Shown: positions 7,140 through 17,289, counted from the first letter of the stretch. The stretch: DNA of 64,000 nucleotides from Propioniciclava sinopodophylli (GCF_004324755.1 NZ_SDMQ01000013.1:21466-85465), one strand, 5' to 3'. Numbers and translations: made by a program. The notes: generated by a model not told the origin, from the letters alone.

Positions 7140-7919
7140 TCAGCCCAAGAAGCGCTTCGCCACCGCCGCGACGGTCGCGTCGTCGGAGCCCGCGAGGCGC
7201 TGCAGGCCCGGGACGGCCGCCTCGCCGAGCTGGCCCAGGGCCGCGACGGCGCTGAGTCGCACGGCCGCGACCTCGTCGGCGGCCAGGTCGGCCAGAGCGT
7301 CGGCGGCGGGCGCCGCGTCCTCGCCCAAGTGGCCCAGCGCGTCGGCCGCGTGCTCGCGCACCTCGGCGTCGGTGTCGGCCAGGGCCTTCACCAGCGCCGG
7401 GACGGCCTGCTCGCCGAAGCGGTGGAGCGCCGCGGTGAGCGAATCCCGCTGCAGGGCGTCGCCGTCGCCGAGGCGGCCGGTGAGGGCGTCGAGCGCCTTG
7501 TCGGCCTGGTCGCCGGCCGAGTTGGCCACGGCGCGGTAGGCCTTCAGGGCCACGTCGAAGTCGGCGTCGGCCACCAGCGGCGTGAGCTGGTCGAGGTGTT
7601 CGGGGTCACCGACCTTGCTCAGGATGTGCGCCCCGGTGCGCCGCAGGTGCGGGTTCGGGTCGCTGAGCATGGCCAGCACCTCGGGGAGGGCCTGGTCGAT
7701 GTGCTGCACGGTCGCCCAGGTCAGGTCCTCATGGACGCCGCAGCCGGGGGTCTCGGCGCGGAGGCGCTGCAGGATCCCGGGCACGACGGCCGGGTCCTTG
7801 ATCATGCCGAGGTTCATCGCGGCCTGGCGGCGCTCGGTCTCGGTCCGCATCGCGCTCGTGCCCTCCTGCGTGGGGGCGTCGAGAATCGCGAGCAACTGGT
7901 CAATGGTGTGGTTGGTCAT
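7140..7919 (-). CDS. HEAT-repeat protein
   Basis: A 259-residue all-helical solenoid built of roughly seven HEAT/PBS-lyase-type repeats (for example 'DPAVVPGILQRL', 'DTDAEVREHAADALGHLGE', 'DEVAAVRLSAVAALGQLGE'). There is no catalytic motif, signal peptide or membrane segment, so it is likely a cytoplasmic scaffold or adaptor. The ATG at 7919 follows AGGAGG at an ideal distance; an upstream in-frame ATG is not needed. Upstream lies a promoter with a 19-bp spacer and a dyad typical of MerR-family activation (7941-7971). The nearby MerR-HEAT gene (4785-5846) has the same type of repeats, so this protein is probably its regulatory target and possibly a binding partner (inference). Confidence 0.8.
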   Translation of the reverse strand: MTNHTIDQLLAILDAPTQEGTSAMRTETERRQAAMNLGMIKDPAVVPGILQRLRAETPGCGVHEDLTWATVQHIDQALPEVLAMLSDPNPHLRRTGAHILSKVGDPEHLDQLTPLVADADFDVALKAYRAVANSAGDQADKALDALTGRLGDGDALQRDSLTAALHRFGEQAVPALVKALADTDAEVREHAADALGHLGEDAAPAADALADLAADEVAAVRLSAVAALGQLGEAAVPGLQRLAGSDDATVAAVAKRFLG

Positions 7920-7940
7920 GGTGTCCACCTCCTGGTCATG

Positions 7941-7971
7941 AAGGTAAACCCTCACGTCGCGTGAAGCTCAA
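7941..7971 (-). promoter_or_regulatory. MerR-type promoter with 19-bp spacer
   Basis: On the minus strand, TTGAGC (7971-7966) and TACCTT (7946-7941) are separated by exactly 19 bp, the overlong spacing diagnostic of MerR-activated promoters. The spacer holds a near-perfect dyad CCTCACG-TCG-CGTGAAG (7950-7966), resembling TipA-class operators. It drives the HEAT-repeat gene at 7140-7919. Confidence 0.7.
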
Positions 7972-7977
7972 ATCGTG

Positions 7978-8011
7978 CGATGGCCCGCGTCCTTGCGGGC
8001 GCGGGCCATCG
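7978..8011 (-). terminator. Hairpin terminator after trxB
   Basis: A perfect 12-bp stem (CGATGGCCCGCG / CGCGGGCCATCG) with a 10-nt loop lies 10 bp past the trxB stop. There is only a short T-rich tail. It separates trxB from the MerR-type promoter. Confidence 0.7.
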
Positions 8012-8021
8012 GGTCCAGCGG

Positions 8022-8993
8022 TCACTCGGCGCGGGCGAAGGCCTTGTCGGTGAGCACCGCGTCGCCGAGGGCAGCGAGGTAGCGTTCGGCGTCCAGCGCC
8101 GCGGAGCAGCCCGTGCCCGCGGCGGTGATCGCCTGGCGGTAGGTGTGGTCGACGAGGTCGCCGGCCGCGAAGACGCCGGGCACGCTGGTGGCGGTGCTGT
8201 CGGGCTGCACCAGGACGTAGCCCTCGGCGTCCAGATCGACCTGGCCCTTCACGAGTTCGGAGCGGGGGTCGTGGCCGATGGCGACGAACACGCCCTGAAC
8301 CTCGAGGTCGCGGGTCTCACCCGTGGTGGTGTCGCGCAGGGTGATCGACTCGACGCTGGTGTCGCCGTTGATCGACTCGACGACGGAGTTCCACGCGAAG
8401 TCGACCTTCGGGTCGGCCTCGGCGCGGGCGGCCATGATCTTGGACGCGCGCAGCTGGTCGCGGCGGTGCACCATCGTCACCGAGGTACCGAAGCGCGACA
8501 GGAACGTCGCCTCCTCGACCGCGGAGTCGCCTCCGCCGATCACCGCGATGGGCTTGTTGCGGAAGAAGAAGCCGTCGCAGGTCGCGCACCACGAGACGCC
8601 CTTGCCCGACAGCTTGTCCTCACCCGGGACGCCGAGGCGGCGGTAGCCCGATCCCATCGCGAGGATGACGGCCTTGGCCCGGTACTCGTTGCCCGCGGCG
8701 TCCTTGACGACCTTGATGGGGCCGGTCAGCTCGACCTCGGTGACGTCGTCCTCGACCAACTCGGCGCCGAAACGCTCGGCCTGGGCCTTCATGTTCATCA
8801 TCAGGTCGGGGCCCATGATGCCCTCGGGGAAGCCCGGGAAGTTCTCCACCTCGGTGGTGTTCATCAGCGCGCCACCGGCGTCGACGGCCCCGGTGAATAC
8901 CAGCGGCGCCAGAGAGGCGCGGGCGGCGTACACGGCCGCGGTGTAGCCGGCGGGGCCGGATCCGATGATGATGATCTCTCGGACGTCGCTCAT
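8022..8993 (-). CDS. trxB: Thioredoxin reductase
   Basis: A 323-residue low-molecular-weight thioredoxin reductase. The FAD-binding GSGPAG is at residues 11-16, the redox-active C136-A-T-C139-D follows, the NADPH-binding GGGDSA is at 153-158, and the second FAD motif (VFAAGDLVD) is near the C-terminus. It transfers electrons from NADPH through FAD to thioredoxin in the cytoplasm. The start ATG at 8993 has AGAGGA upstream; the open frame extends further but without homology. Its substrate, trxA, is at 4377-4694. A strong hairpin follows the stop. Confidence 0.96.
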   Translation of the reverse strand: MSDVREIIIIGSGPAGYTAAVYAARASLAPLVFTGAVDAGGALMNTTEVENFPGFPEGIMGPDLMMNMKAQAERFGAELVEDDVTEVELTGPIKVVKDAAGNEYRAKAVILAMGSGYRRLGVPGEDKLSGKGVSWCATCDGFFFRNKPIAVIGGGDSAVEEATFLSRFGTSVTMVHRRDQLRASKIMAARAEADPKVDFAWNSVVESINGDTSVESITLRDTTTGETRDLEVQGVFVAIGHDPRSELVKGQVDLDAEGYVLVQPDSTATSVPGVFAAGDLVDHTYRQAITAAGTGCSAALDAERYLAALGDAVLTDKAFARAE

Positions 8994-9077
8994 GACAGTT
9001 CCTCTTCGCTCGTGGTCACCGACCAGCCTAGTGATCGGTGGGACGCCACATTCAACCGTCCGGCGGGCGTCGGTATT

Positions 9078-9118
9078 CCGGCCCTTCGAGGCTCGCTGGC
9101 GTTCGCCCCTCAGGGACC
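9078..9118 (-). repeat. Dispersed REP-like repeat (41 bp)
   Basis: Read on the minus strand, it runs from a TCCCTGAGG motif to CAGCGAGCCTCGAAGGGCCGG. A nearly identical sequence lies at 62386-62426. Related shorter elements with CCCTGAGCGTGCCGA are at 33779, 51816 and 61103. It sits in the 140-bp gap between trxB and the murJ fusion. Confidence 0.65.
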
Positions 9119-9133
9119 TCGGCGACCCGCACC

Positions 9134-12100
9134 TCAGGGGCTGACGCGGATCTCGTGGATCGCCCCCACGTAGTTGGCGCCGTCGCGCGGCATGGAGGTC
9201 AGGTACACCAGCACCCAGCGGGTCTCGATGGGGGCCTCCAGCTTGACCTGCACCGCACCCGTGGACGCCGTGAACCCGTCCAGCCGGCGCCACTCGTCGC
9301 GGTTGCGCAGGGGCGGCTCGGTGGCGTCCGGGTCGGTCGGCACGCGGATGTCGGCCGAGGTCGCCCCGGCTCCCACGTCGACGGTGACCCACGAGACCGT
9401 GCGCACCTCGCCGAGGTCGACGATGACGCCGGCACCGGGCTTGCGGCCGTTGAAGTTGGCGGAGCGGCCGTAGCGCTCGGTGGTCCACGCGGTGGTGGGG
9501 TCGCCGTCCATCACGAAGCGGGCCTGCTCGGGGTTCTCGCGCGCGTCGCCACCGTCGGCCTCCGGGTCGAAGTCGCGCGCCGCCACCAGGGCGTACGGCG
9601 CGGCCGGCGCCGGCGGGACCGCCCGCGACCTGTTGAACTCGTTCACGAACACCACGACGAGGCTCGCCAACAGCACCAGCGCGAACAGGGCGAACAGCAG
9701 TGCCTGCCAGCGGCGCGGCGGGTCCTGGGAGGGCGCCTGCTCCGACACCGTCACCGCCGAGCGCGGCGGCGGGATAGGGGTGAACGGGTGGGACGGGCCG
9801 TCCTCCACGTCGTCGACGTCGTCGAGCCAGAACGCCTGGGTGGAGATCTCCTCGTGCTCATCGAGGGGCTCGTCCAGCGGCGACTCGGCGCCCCACGGGG
9901 AGGCCGGTCGGTCACCCGTGCGGCCGCGGAGCGGGCCGGTGGCCTCCTCCTGCCCGAGCACGTCCTCCTCGACAGGTTCGGACGGTTCGGCGAACGGGTC
10001 GTGCGTGGCGGTGGCGTCCGGCTCAGGCTGCCACGAGGCCGCGGCGGACGCCCCGGCCACCTGCGCCGAGTCTTCCGGCATCGGCGCCGGCGGCGCGGGC
10101 TCGTTGAGCACCGGGCCCATCGCCCCGGCGGCCAGCGGCGAGGCGAGCAGGTCGGAGCGCGGCGGGCGCGGCGCGGTGATGCGCACGTGCTCGATCGGGT
10201 ACTTCAGGCGCTTCTCCAGCGAGTTCGCGGCGTCCACCCCGCCCAGGACGGCCGACAGGGCGACGGCGATGTCGGACGCCGTCTCCAGACGGGTCGCCCG
10301 CCCGCGTGGCACCGGGGAGAGGATGCGGTCGACGATGTCGGAGAACTCCATCGAGACCTTGCGGTTGACCTGGCGGGGCACCAGCAGGCGACCCTTGGCG
10401 TCCGTCGGTGCGGAGCGCAGCCCGTAGCGCGCGCCGCCCGGCCAGTGGGCGGTCAGGCCCGCGTACAGCAGCGCGCCGAGCGCCTGCACGTCGACGCGCT
10501 CGGGGTCGTCGCCGCCGGGGGCGGGGTGGAGGGCGTGCTCCACGAGGAAGCCCACGATCTTCACGTTGCCGGACGCCGTGATCACGACGGTGTCGGGGTT
10601 GAGCTGGCGGTGGTGCAGGCCCTGGGCGTGCATGGACACGAGGCCGGCCGCGACCTCGCGGACGATCCAGGCAGCCTCCACGTCCGACAGCGGGCCCTGG
10701 GCCAGCGCGAGCTCAAGCGACTGCCCGGGCGCGTACTCGCACACGATGAAGGAGCCGTGCTCGCCGGTCTCGTCGAGGGTGGCGTCCCAGACCCGCAGGT
10801 AGCGCGAGTCGACGGCCTGGGCGGCCTGGCGCGCCTGGTCGAGGATCTCCAACACGCGCGGCTCGTCGGTGTCCATCACGTGCAGCAGGACGGGGCGGGA
10901 GAGGTTCAGGTCCCAGCCGCGCCACGTCACCGTCGACCCGCGCCGGTTCAACGCCTGGTCGAGGCGGTAGCGCTGGTCGAGGATGTCGCCCGCCTGGTTG
11001 CGCGGCCCCGCGTAGGGCGCGGTGCCGGACGCCGGCGTCCCGGGTTCGGGGTACTCCAGCAGGGCAGCCTCGGTGCGCTCGGCGGTGGCCTCGACGGCGT
11101 CCGTGGCCTGCACCGGCGACGGGTCGTCGGACGCCGCGGCCGAACGTCGGCGCAGCACCGACGCCAGCTCGGTGGTCTCGCGCACCCCGAGCCGCTTGGC
11201 GATGAAGAAGAAGCTCAGCAGGGCGACCGCCCCGGCGCCGACCAGCGCCACCGCGGACACCAGCGCCGAGGAGCCGTGGGTGAACCACGCCACGATCGCG
11301 GCCACCACGGCGCCGGGGGTGATGGCGACGACCAGCTGGGTCAGGTGACGCACCAGCTCGGAACCGGACAAGGCCGGTAGGTGCTTCTTCAGCGCCCGGT
11401 GGGTGATGACCGCGCCGACCAGGTAGGCGACCGAGTAGGCGATGGCCAGCCGGGCGGCGAGTGTGCCCGGGTTCGTGAACGCCCAGACCAACGCCAGGCC
11501 CAGCACGATATTGACCACCGAGATCGCCAGCTGTAGGAAGAAGGGGGTGCGGGTGTCCTCGAGGGCGTAGAAGCCGCGCAGGTAGACGTACTGGATCGTG
11601 AACGGGATCAGGCCCAGCGCGAAGCCCATCAGCGCCCAGCCGAAGAAGGGCCAGGTCTGGGTGTTCGTGCCGTGGCCGAAGGCGACCTTGAAGAACGGCA
11701 GGCCCAGCGCCAGGAACCCGAAGGCGGTCGGCACCAGGAGGGTCAGCGCGAGCCGGAGCGTCCGCGTGGTCTCGGCGGCGACGCCCTCCATGTCGTGCGA
11801 GGCGGCGAGCCGGGACGCCGACGGCAGCATCGCGGTCGCCAGCGAGACCGTCAGCAGCGAGTGGGGGAGCAGCCACACGAGGTAGGCGGTGTTGTACACC
11901 GCCATGCCGGCACCCTCGGCATTCGGCGAGGCGAGGGTGGCGTCCGAGACGAGCCGGCTCACCACGATCTGCACGAGGTTGGTGAGCAGCACGTAGCCGA
12001 GCATCCACTTGGCGAGGTGGAACGTGGCGCCCAGGCCCTGGCCCTTGAGGTCCCAGCGGGGGCGGTAGCGGAAGCCGATGGCGCGCATCGCCGGCACCAG

Positions 12101-12784
12101 CGCCAGCGTCTGCACGATGATGCCGAGCGTCGAGCCGAGGCCGAGGGTGAGCACCTGCGCGTCGGTGAACGTCGCCCCGCCGGCGGTGGTGCCCCACAGC
12201 GCCACGTACAGGCCGAGCACGGCGATGCCGACCACGTTGTTGAGGATCGGGGCCCACATCATCGGCCCGAACTTGTCGCGCGCGTTGAGCACCTGCCCGA
12301 TGAGGAAGAACGCGCCGTAGAAGAAGAGCTGCGGCATCGTGAGCATGCCGAGGAACACCAGCTGCTGCCAGAGGCCGGACTGCGCGGGGTCGCGCCAGGT
12401 GCCCGACGTCCACAGTGACAGCACCGCGGGGGTGAACACCGTGAACAGGATCGTGGCGCCCAGGAGCACCGCGATGAAGGCCGTCATGATGCGGTTGATG
12501 AACGCCTCGCCGCCGTCGGCGTCGCTGCGGGTGTGCCGGACGATCTGCGGCACCAGCACCGTGTTGAGCGCGCCGCCGGCCAGCAGCATGTAGAGCGAGT
12601 TCGGCACCTGTGTGGCGACCTGGTAGGTGTCTGCCTGCGTCGTGGCGCCGAAGACGAACACGAGCAGCATCGCCTTGACGAAGCCCAGCACGCGGCTGAT
12701 CGCCGTCCCCGAGGCCATGACGGCCGTGGCGTTCAGCAGCCGTCGGCTCGACACTTGCGCCTCCGGAGCACTGCCGTCAGCCAT
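9134..12784 (-). CDS. murJ: MurJ lipid II flippase fused to pseudokinase and discoidin-like domain
   Basis: A 1216-residue protein. Residues 15-545 are the MVF/MurJ domain with about 14 membrane helices ([16 protein letters not shown] near the start), which flips lipid II for peptidoglycan synthesis. Residues ~600-870 are a kinase-like domain lacking catalytic residues: the HRD loop is replaced by [12 protein letters not shown], and DFG by VGF. A Pro/Glu-rich linker, one TM helix ([19 protein letters not shown]) and an extracytoplasmic carbohydrate-binding-like domain follow ([13 protein letters not shown]). This is the architecture known from mycobacterial MviN, where phosphorylation of the pseudokinase recruits FhaA. 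The ATG at 12784 overlaps the end of the DUF6049 gene, indicating coupling. Confidence 0.95.
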   Translation of the reverse strand: MADGSAPEAQVSSRRLLNATAVMASGTAISRVLGFVKAMLLVFVFGATTQADTYQVATQVPNSLYMLLAGGALNTVLVPQIVRHTRSDADGGEAFINRIMTAFIAVLLGATILFTVFTPAVLSLWTSGTWRDPAQSGLWQQLVFLGMLTMPQLFFYGAFFLIGQVLNARDKFGPMMWAPILNNVVGIAVLGLYVALWGTTAGGATFTDAQVLTLGLGSTLGIIVQTLALVPAMRAIGFRYRPRWDLKGQGLGATFHLAKWMLGYVLLTNLVQIVVSRLVSDATLASPNAEGAGMAVYNTAYLVWLLPHSLLTVSLATAMLPSASRLAASHDMEGVAAETTRTLRLALTLLVPTAFGFLALGLPFFKVAFGHGTNTQTWPFFGWALMGFALGLIPFTIQYVYLRGFYALEDTRTPFFLQLAISVVNIVLGLALVWAFTNPGTLAARLAIAYSVAYLVGAVITHRALKKHLPALSGSELVRHLTQLVVAITPGAVVAAIVAWFTHGSSALVSAVALVGAGAVALLSFFFIAKRLGVRETTELASVLRRRSAAASDDPSPVQATDAVEATAERTEAALLEYPEPGTPASGTAPYAGPRNQAGDILDQRYRLDQALNRRGSTVTWRGWDLNLSRPVLLHVMDTDEPRVLEILDQARQAAQAVDSRYLRVWDATLDETGEHGSFIVCEYAPGQSLELALAQGPLSDVEAAWIVREVAAGLVSMHAQGLHHRQLNPDTVVITASGNVKIVGFLVEHALHPAPGGDDPERVDVQALGALLYAGLTAHWPGGARYGLRSAPTDAKGRLLVPRQVNRKVSMEFSDIVDRILSPVPRGRATRLETASDIAVALSAVLGGVDAANSLEKRLKYPIEHVRITAPRPPRSDLLASPLAAGAMGPVLNEPAPPAPMPEDSAQVAGASAAASWQPEPDATATHDPFAEPSEPVEEDVLGQEEATGPLRGRTGDRPASPWGAESPLDEPLDEHEEISTQAFWLDDVDDVEDGPSHPFTPIPPPRSAVTVSEQAPSQDPPRRWQALLFALFALVLLASLVVVFVNEFNRSRAVPPAPAAPYALVAARDFDPEADGGDARENPEQARFVMDGDPTTAWTTERYGRSANFNGRKPGAGVIVDLGEVRTVSWVTVDVGAGATSADIRVPTDPDATEPPLRNRDEWRRLDGFTASTGAVQVKLEAPIETRWVLVYLTSMPRDGANYVGAIHEIRVSP

Positions 12785-14735
12785 CCTCACCCTTCCGCCT
12801 GTTCCGCACCTGCCGGACGCGGTGCGCCGTCGTCGCGACGAGCACCACTCCCGAGACGATGACGATCACCCACCCGATGGTGCCGAAGTTCGTCGTCTCC
12901 ACGACGATCTCCCGGTCAGGGGTCAGCCTATGGCCGCCCACCGTCTGGGCGTGGACGCTCGCCCGGACCACGCCGCCTCCGGCGGATTCCGCCTCCAGCA
13001 GCACAGTGCTGGACGCCCCGGGTGCGATGGTCACGGGGTCGGGCGCCACCAGCCGGATGCGCTGCGGGTTGTCCGAGACAACCTCCAGCCGGATCGTCAC
13101 GGGGTCGATGAGGTGGTTGGTCACCGTCACCGGGAACTCGGACGTGGCGCCGGTCATCGTGAACCGCTGCGTGGCGTCCAGGCTGACGATGGCCCGGCCG
13201 GGGGTGTCGAGGCGCTCGGAGAGGGCGCCGAGCCACGCGTCGAGCGAGTCGGTCCGGCCGACCCACCACGCGGACGCCGCGCGCGCGACCTGGGCGTCCA
13301 CCAGAGTGCCGACGCCGGCGTCCGGGGCGGCCTGGCCGTACAGCTCCATCCGGTCGCGCAGGGCGTGCACGGTGGCCAGGTGCGCCGCGTCGAGCGCGGG
13401 CGTCCGGACCGACAGCGGCGGCAGCTGCCACGGCTGGGGCTCGGCGGCGCCCACCTCCGGGAGGCCGGCCGCCCGGAAGCCGTGCGGCAGGGCGGACGCC
13501 TCCGCGATGTCGTCGGGCGTCCGCACCCATCTGACCTCGCCGCCCGCCGCGCGCGCCGTTGCGAACCGGGCGGCGCGGCGGTTGAGGGCGGTGTCGGGGA
13601 GCAGGGGAGAGGTCGCGGCCGGCAGGGCGCTGCTGTGCGCGACGATGGCCCGCGTTCCGTCGACCTCGATGCGGACGTGCGGCGCGGGCACGTCGACGGC
13701 CACCACGGGACGCCCCAGACTGCCGGCCAGCGCGAGCGCCGCCGAGTCGGGGCGGGTCACCACGGTCACGGGGTCGAGGCCGTCGGCGGCGTCGTCCTCC
13801 GAGGCGCTGCGGATCGCGGCCAGCAGCGACTCGTCGCCGAGGTCGGACACGGTGTCCAGATCCGGCGACCCGAAGAGCGTCCTGGAGCCGTTGGCCGTCA
13901 GGGCGTCGAGGCGGGCCAGCCACGCGGAGGCCTGCTCCGCGCCGGTGCCGGCGGTGCTGCCGGACGTACCCCGGACGCGGTAGCCGTCGGCCATGTCCTG
14001 CAGCTCCAGCAGCAGGGACGGGTCGACGACCCAGCTGTCGCCGCCCTCGGCCACGGACATGAGCTCGGCGAGGCGCCCGTCGGTGATGTCGGCGAGCAGA
14101 CCCTCGTCGGTGAAGAGGTTCTGCTTCAGCTGGCGCGGCGGGGCGGAGAACTCGATGATGCGGGCCACCGGCACGGTGCCCTCGGGCAGGGTCGCCAGGG
14201 TGCGGGCCTGGCCCAGCGCCGTGCGGCGGCCGTCGCCGTGGCGTCCGGTCGCGTCGGCGCCGACCCACCACGTGGCGTCGGTCTGGGTGAGGCCCAGCTC
14301 GGCCAGCGTCCCCGACACCGAGAACGGCCGGGACGCCCCCGGCGCGAGCGCGTCGTCAGGGCCCACCAGCACGAACTGGTTGGTCGGGGAGGCCACCCGG
14401 GCGGTGCCTGCCGGGGTCGACTCGGCCTCCAGCGCGGCCGAGACCGCCTCGGGTGAGCGGAGCAGGGCGTCGGAGCGCCACAGGGCCACCGACACGTCGG
14501 TGAGCGGCTCGGTGGAGGCGTTGGTGACCGTGCCCGCGAGCGTGAGGGTGGTTGTGGTCACGTCGGCGCTGGTGAGCGTGACGGACGCCGGGCTCGCGGG
14601 CTGGGCGGTGGCTGGCGCGGGGGACGGGCTGGTGGCGTCCGACGGCGGTGCGGACGCCAGAGTGAAGCCGAGCGCGGCCGCCAGGACGAGGGAGGCCAGC
14701 CGGGCGCGTCGGCGTCCGGGCTGGGGCGTGGTCAC
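12777..14735 (-). CDS. DUF6049-family secreted membrane-anchored protein
   Basis: A 652-residue protein with an N-terminal signal peptide (RRRARLASLVLAAALGFTLA), a large extracytoplasmic region beginning with an Ig-like stretch, and a single C-terminal TM helix (GWVIVIVSGVVLVATTAHRV) followed by a basic tail. Location and topology match the conserved actinobacterial protein encoded directly before murJ. Its role is unknown, but the conserved linkage suggests cell-wall assembly. The last 8 bp overlap the murJ start. It is divergent from cca, with a 32-bp gap. Confidence 0.9.
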   Translation of the reverse strand: MTTPQPGRRRARLASLVLAAALGFTLASAPPSDATSPSPAPATAQPASPASVTLTSADVTTTTLTLAGTVTNASTEPLTDVSVALWRSDALLRSPEAVSAALEAESTPAGTARVASPTNQFVLVGPDDALAPGASRPFSVSGTLAELGLTQTDATWWVGADATGRHGDGRRTALGQARTLATLPEGTVPVARIIEFSAPPRQLKQNLFTDEGLLADITDGRLAELMSVAEGGDSWVVDPSLLLELQDMADGYRVRGTSGSTAGTGAEQASAWLARLDALTANGSRTLFGSPDLDTVSDLGDESLLAAIRSASEDDAADGLDPVTVVTRPDSAALALAGSLGRPVVAVDVPAPHVRIEVDGTRAIVAHSSALPAATSPLLPDTALNRRAARFATARAAGGEVRWVRTPDDIAEASALPHGFRAAGLPEVGAAEPQPWQLPPLSVRTPALDAAHLATVHALRDRMELYGQAAPDAGVGTLVDAQVARAASAWWVGRTDSLDAWLGALSERLDTPGRAIVSLDATQRFTMTGATSEFPVTVTNHLIDPVTIRLEVVSDNPQRIRLVAPDPVTIAPGASSTVLLEAESAGGGVVRASVHAQTVGGHRLTPDREIVVETTNFGTIGWVIVIVSGVVLVATTAHRVRQVRNRRKGEDG

Positions 14736-14767
14736 CCGCCCATGGTAGGCCGGTAGACTGGCCGATC

Positions 14768-16207
14768 GTGCCGAGCCTCTCCGTCGACCAGCGCCGTGCC
14801 CTCGAGGCGGCCGTGCTGGCCACCCCCGTGATCCGCCGGGTTGCGGACGCCTTCGCGGCGGCCGGGCACGACCTGCACCTCGTCGGCGGACCCGTGCGCG
14901 ACGCGCTCATGGGCCGCGGGGTGAACGACCTGGACTTCACCACCGACGCCCGGCCGGACGCCATCGAGGCCATCCTGCGCGGCCTGACCCGCACCACCTG
15001 GGACATGGGCCGCGAGTTCGGCACCATCGGCGCCTCCGTCCGCGCGGGGTCGGACGAGGAGACCGTCGAGGTCACCACGTACCGCGCCGACTCCTACGAC
15101 CCGGCCTCCCGCAAGCCGACGGTGTCGTTCGGCGACTCGCTCGTGGGCGACCTCGTCCGCCGCGACTTCACGGTCAACGCGATGGCGCTGTCGGTGGTCT
15201 CCGGTGCGTTCGCCGACCCGCACGGCGGCCTGGCCGACCTCGCGGCCGGCGTCCTGCGCACCCCGTCGACGCCCGAGGTCTCCTTCAGCGACGACCCGCT
15301 GCGGATGATGCGCGCCGCCCGCTTCGCCTCCCAACTCGGCTTCGGGCCCGCCCCCGAGGTGGTGGACGCGATGACCGACATGGCCGAGCGCATCGACATC
15401 ATCTCCGCCGAGCGCGTGCGCGACGAGCTCTCCCGGCTGCTGCTGTCGGACGCGCCGCGCGCCGGCCTCGACCTGCTCGTGCGGACGGGCCTGGCCGACC
15501 GCGTCCTGCCCGAGGTGGCGGCGCTGGTGCGGGAGGTCGACGAGCACGGCCGCCACAAGGACATCTACCAGCACACCCTCACGGTGCTGGAGCAGTCGAT
15601 CGACCTGGAGCGCGAGCGCGGGCATGCCCCCGACCTGGTCGGCCGGCTGGCCGCGGTGTTCCACGACGTCGGCAAGCCGCGCACCAAGAAGTTCGAGGGC
15701 GGCGGCAAGGTCTCCTTCCACCACCACGACGTGGTGGGCGCCAAGATGACGAAGAAGCGGCTCACCGAGCTGCGGTTCTCCTCCGACGAGGTCAAGGCGG
15801 TCGCCAAGCTCGTCGAGCTGCACTTGCGCTTCCACGGCTACGCGGACGCCGACTGGACCGACTCGGCCGTCCGCCGCTACGTCCGGGACGCCGGCGACCA
15901 GCTGGAGCGGCTCCACATCCTCACCCGCGCCGACTGCACGACCCGCAACGCCCGCAAGGCCAACCGCCTGCGCACCGCCTACGAACAACTCGAGTGGCGC
16001 ATCGACGCCTTGGCCGAGCAGGAGGAGCTCGACGCAATGCGTCCCGACCTCGACGGCACCCGGATCATGGAGATCCTCGGCATCGCGCCCGGACCGGTCG
16101 TCGGCCAGGCGTACCGGTTCCTGCTCGAGAAGCGCCTCGACGAAGGGCCGCTGGGCGACGATGCTGCCCGCGAGGCGCTGCTGGAGTGGTGGAAGGCCCG
16201 TTCCTGA
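14768..16207 (+). CDS. cca: CCA tRNA nucleotidyltransferase
   Basis: A 479-residue class II tRNA nucleotidyltransferase that adds or repairs the 3'-CCA of tRNAs. The catalytic head GGPVRDALMG and DLDFTTDARP supply the metal-binding aspartates, within residues ~35-65. The RNA-binding region and an HD phosphohydrolase domain (VFHDVGKPRTKK, HHHDVVGAKM) follow near residues 285-330. The length fits the actinobacterial PcnB/CCA family. The GTG start lies 8 bp after TAGACT with no Shine-Dalgarno, so the transcript is probably leaderless. It is divergent from the DUF6049-murJ pair, as in related genomes. Confidence 0.95.
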   Translation: MPSLSVDQRRALEAAVLATPVIRRVADAFAAAGHDLHLVGGPVRDALMGRGVNDLDFTTDARPDAIEAILRGLTRTTWDMGREFGTIGASVRAGSDEETVEVTTYRADSYDPASRKPTVSFGDSLVGDLVRRDFTVNAMALSVVSGAFADPHGGLADLAAGVLRTPSTPEVSFSDDPLRMMRAARFASQLGFGPAPEVVDAMTDMAERIDIISAERVRDELSRLLLSDAPRAGLDLLVRTGLADRVLPEVAALVREVDEHGRHKDIYQHTLTVLEQSIDLERERGHAPDLVGRLAAVFHDVGKPRTKKFEGGGKVSFHHHDVVGAKMTKKRLTELRFSSDEVKAVAKLVELHLRFHGYADADWTDSAVRRYVRDAGDQLERLHILTRADCTTRNARKANRLRTAYEQLEWRIDALAEQEELDAMRPDLDGTRIMEILGIAPGPVVGQAYRFLLEKRLDEGPLGDDAAREALLEWWKARS

Positions 16208-16224
16208 CGAGGTGCCGCCCGAGG

Positions 16225-16339
16225 TAGCGCCACGGGGACCACATGACGTGAGCCGCACCAAGAGGCCCCGTGGGATCACCCCTTGTCAGAGCACTGCAGG
16301 TTCTGGGGGCTGGATGGTCATGTGGTCCAGATGGCGCTA
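16225..16339 (+). repeat. 115-bp palindromic repeat family, copy 3
   Basis: It lies 17 bp after cca. The terminal inverted repeats begin TAGCGCCA and end TGGCGCTA, with GGACCACATGAC matched by GTCATGTGGTCC. It is inverted relative to copies 1 and 2: its complement carries the core GCTCTGACAAGGGGTGAT in the same position. Confidence 0.85.
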
Positions 16340-16395
16340 CGTCCACGCCGAGACTCCGTCGACTGCGGCTCAGACCCGCCCGGCAAGATGGTTCC

Positions 16396-17289
16396 GTGCG
16401 GGATCACCTGAGGGCGGGAGCGGCCAGGCTGACGAGCGCGCCGGTGCTGCTCGTTGTCGTGGCGATCGCCTCGGTGCAGCTCGGCTCGTCGCTGGCCAAG
16501 GACCTCTACTCCGCCGCCGGACCGCTCACCGTCGCCTGGCTGCGCCTGCTCGGTGCCGCCGTCGTTCTCGGGGTGCTGACGCGGCCCCGCCTGCGGGGGA
16601 GGTCGGCGTCCGACTGGTTCTGGGTGGTGGCCTACGGGGTGTGCCTGGCGGGCATGAACGTGACCTTCTACCTGGCCATCGAGCGCATCCCCATCGGTAT
16701 GGCCGTCACGCTGGAGTTCCTCGGGCCCCTGGGGGTGTCGGTCGCCCTGTCGCGCCGCGCGCGCGACCTGCTCTGGGTCGGGCTGGCTGCGATCGGCGTG
16801 GCGTTGTTGGGTTTCTCGCCCGGGCAGTTGGACCCGCTGGGTGTGTTCTGGGCGCTCGTGGCCGGCGCCTTGTGGGCCGGCTACATCTTGCTCGCCGGCC
16901 CGGCCGGACGCCGCTGGCCCGGCGTCTCCGGTGTCGCGGTGGCGTTCTGGGTCGGCCTGGTCGGGTTGACCCCGGTCGTGTGGGCCCTGGATCTCTTCCC
17001 GGTCGCCGTGCCCGCGGTGTGGGGCATCGGCCTGCTGATCGGGCTGCTGTCCTCGGCGATCCCCTACGGACTGGAGATGGTCGCCCTGCGCCGCATCGAG
17101 CCGCGCATCTTCGGCATCCTCATGTCGTTGGAGCCGGCCGCGGCCGCCCTCTTCGCGCTGCTCCTGCTCGGCGAGACGCTGCGCCCCGCCGAGGTCGTCG
17201 CCCTGGCGTGCGTGGTGGTCGCCTCCATCGGCGTGGTGCGGTCGCGCCGGCCCGCGGTGGACGCCCCGGCCGTGCCCCCTGAGCAGTAG
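16396..17289 (+). CDS. EamA/RhtA-family DMT exporter
   Basis: A 297-residue protein with ten hydrophobic segments in two EamA halves, closest in style to RhtA-like threonine/homoserine exporters (MNVTFYLAIERIPIGMAVTLEFLGP, IPYGLEMVALRRIEPRIFGILM regions). It probably exports amino acids or other small metabolites across the inner membrane. The frame is open upstream into the repeat element; the GTG at 16396, directly before VRDHLRAGAARLTSAPVLL, gives a normal N-terminus with the first TM helix at about residue 15. The neighbours are unrelated. Confidence 0.85.
   Translation: MRDHLRAGAARLTSAPVLLVVVAIASVQLGSSLAKDLYSAAGPLTVAWLRLLGAAVVLGVLTRPRLRGRSASDWFWVVAYGVCLAGMNVTFYLAIERIPIGMAVTLEFLGPLGVSVALSRRARDLLWVGLAAIGVALLGFSPGQLDPLGVFWALVAGALWAGYILLAGPAGRRWPGVSGVAVAFWVGLVGLTPVVWALDLFPVAVPAVWGIGLLIGLLSSAIPYGLEMVALRRIEPRIFGILMSLEPAAAALFALLLLGETLRPAEVVALACVVVASIGVVRSRRPAVDAPAVPPEQ

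Noticed and set aside
9038..11380. Plus-strand frame of 780 codons
   Set aside because: Antisense shadow of the MurJ pseudokinase fusion; Arg/Gly/His-rich with no recognisable domain.
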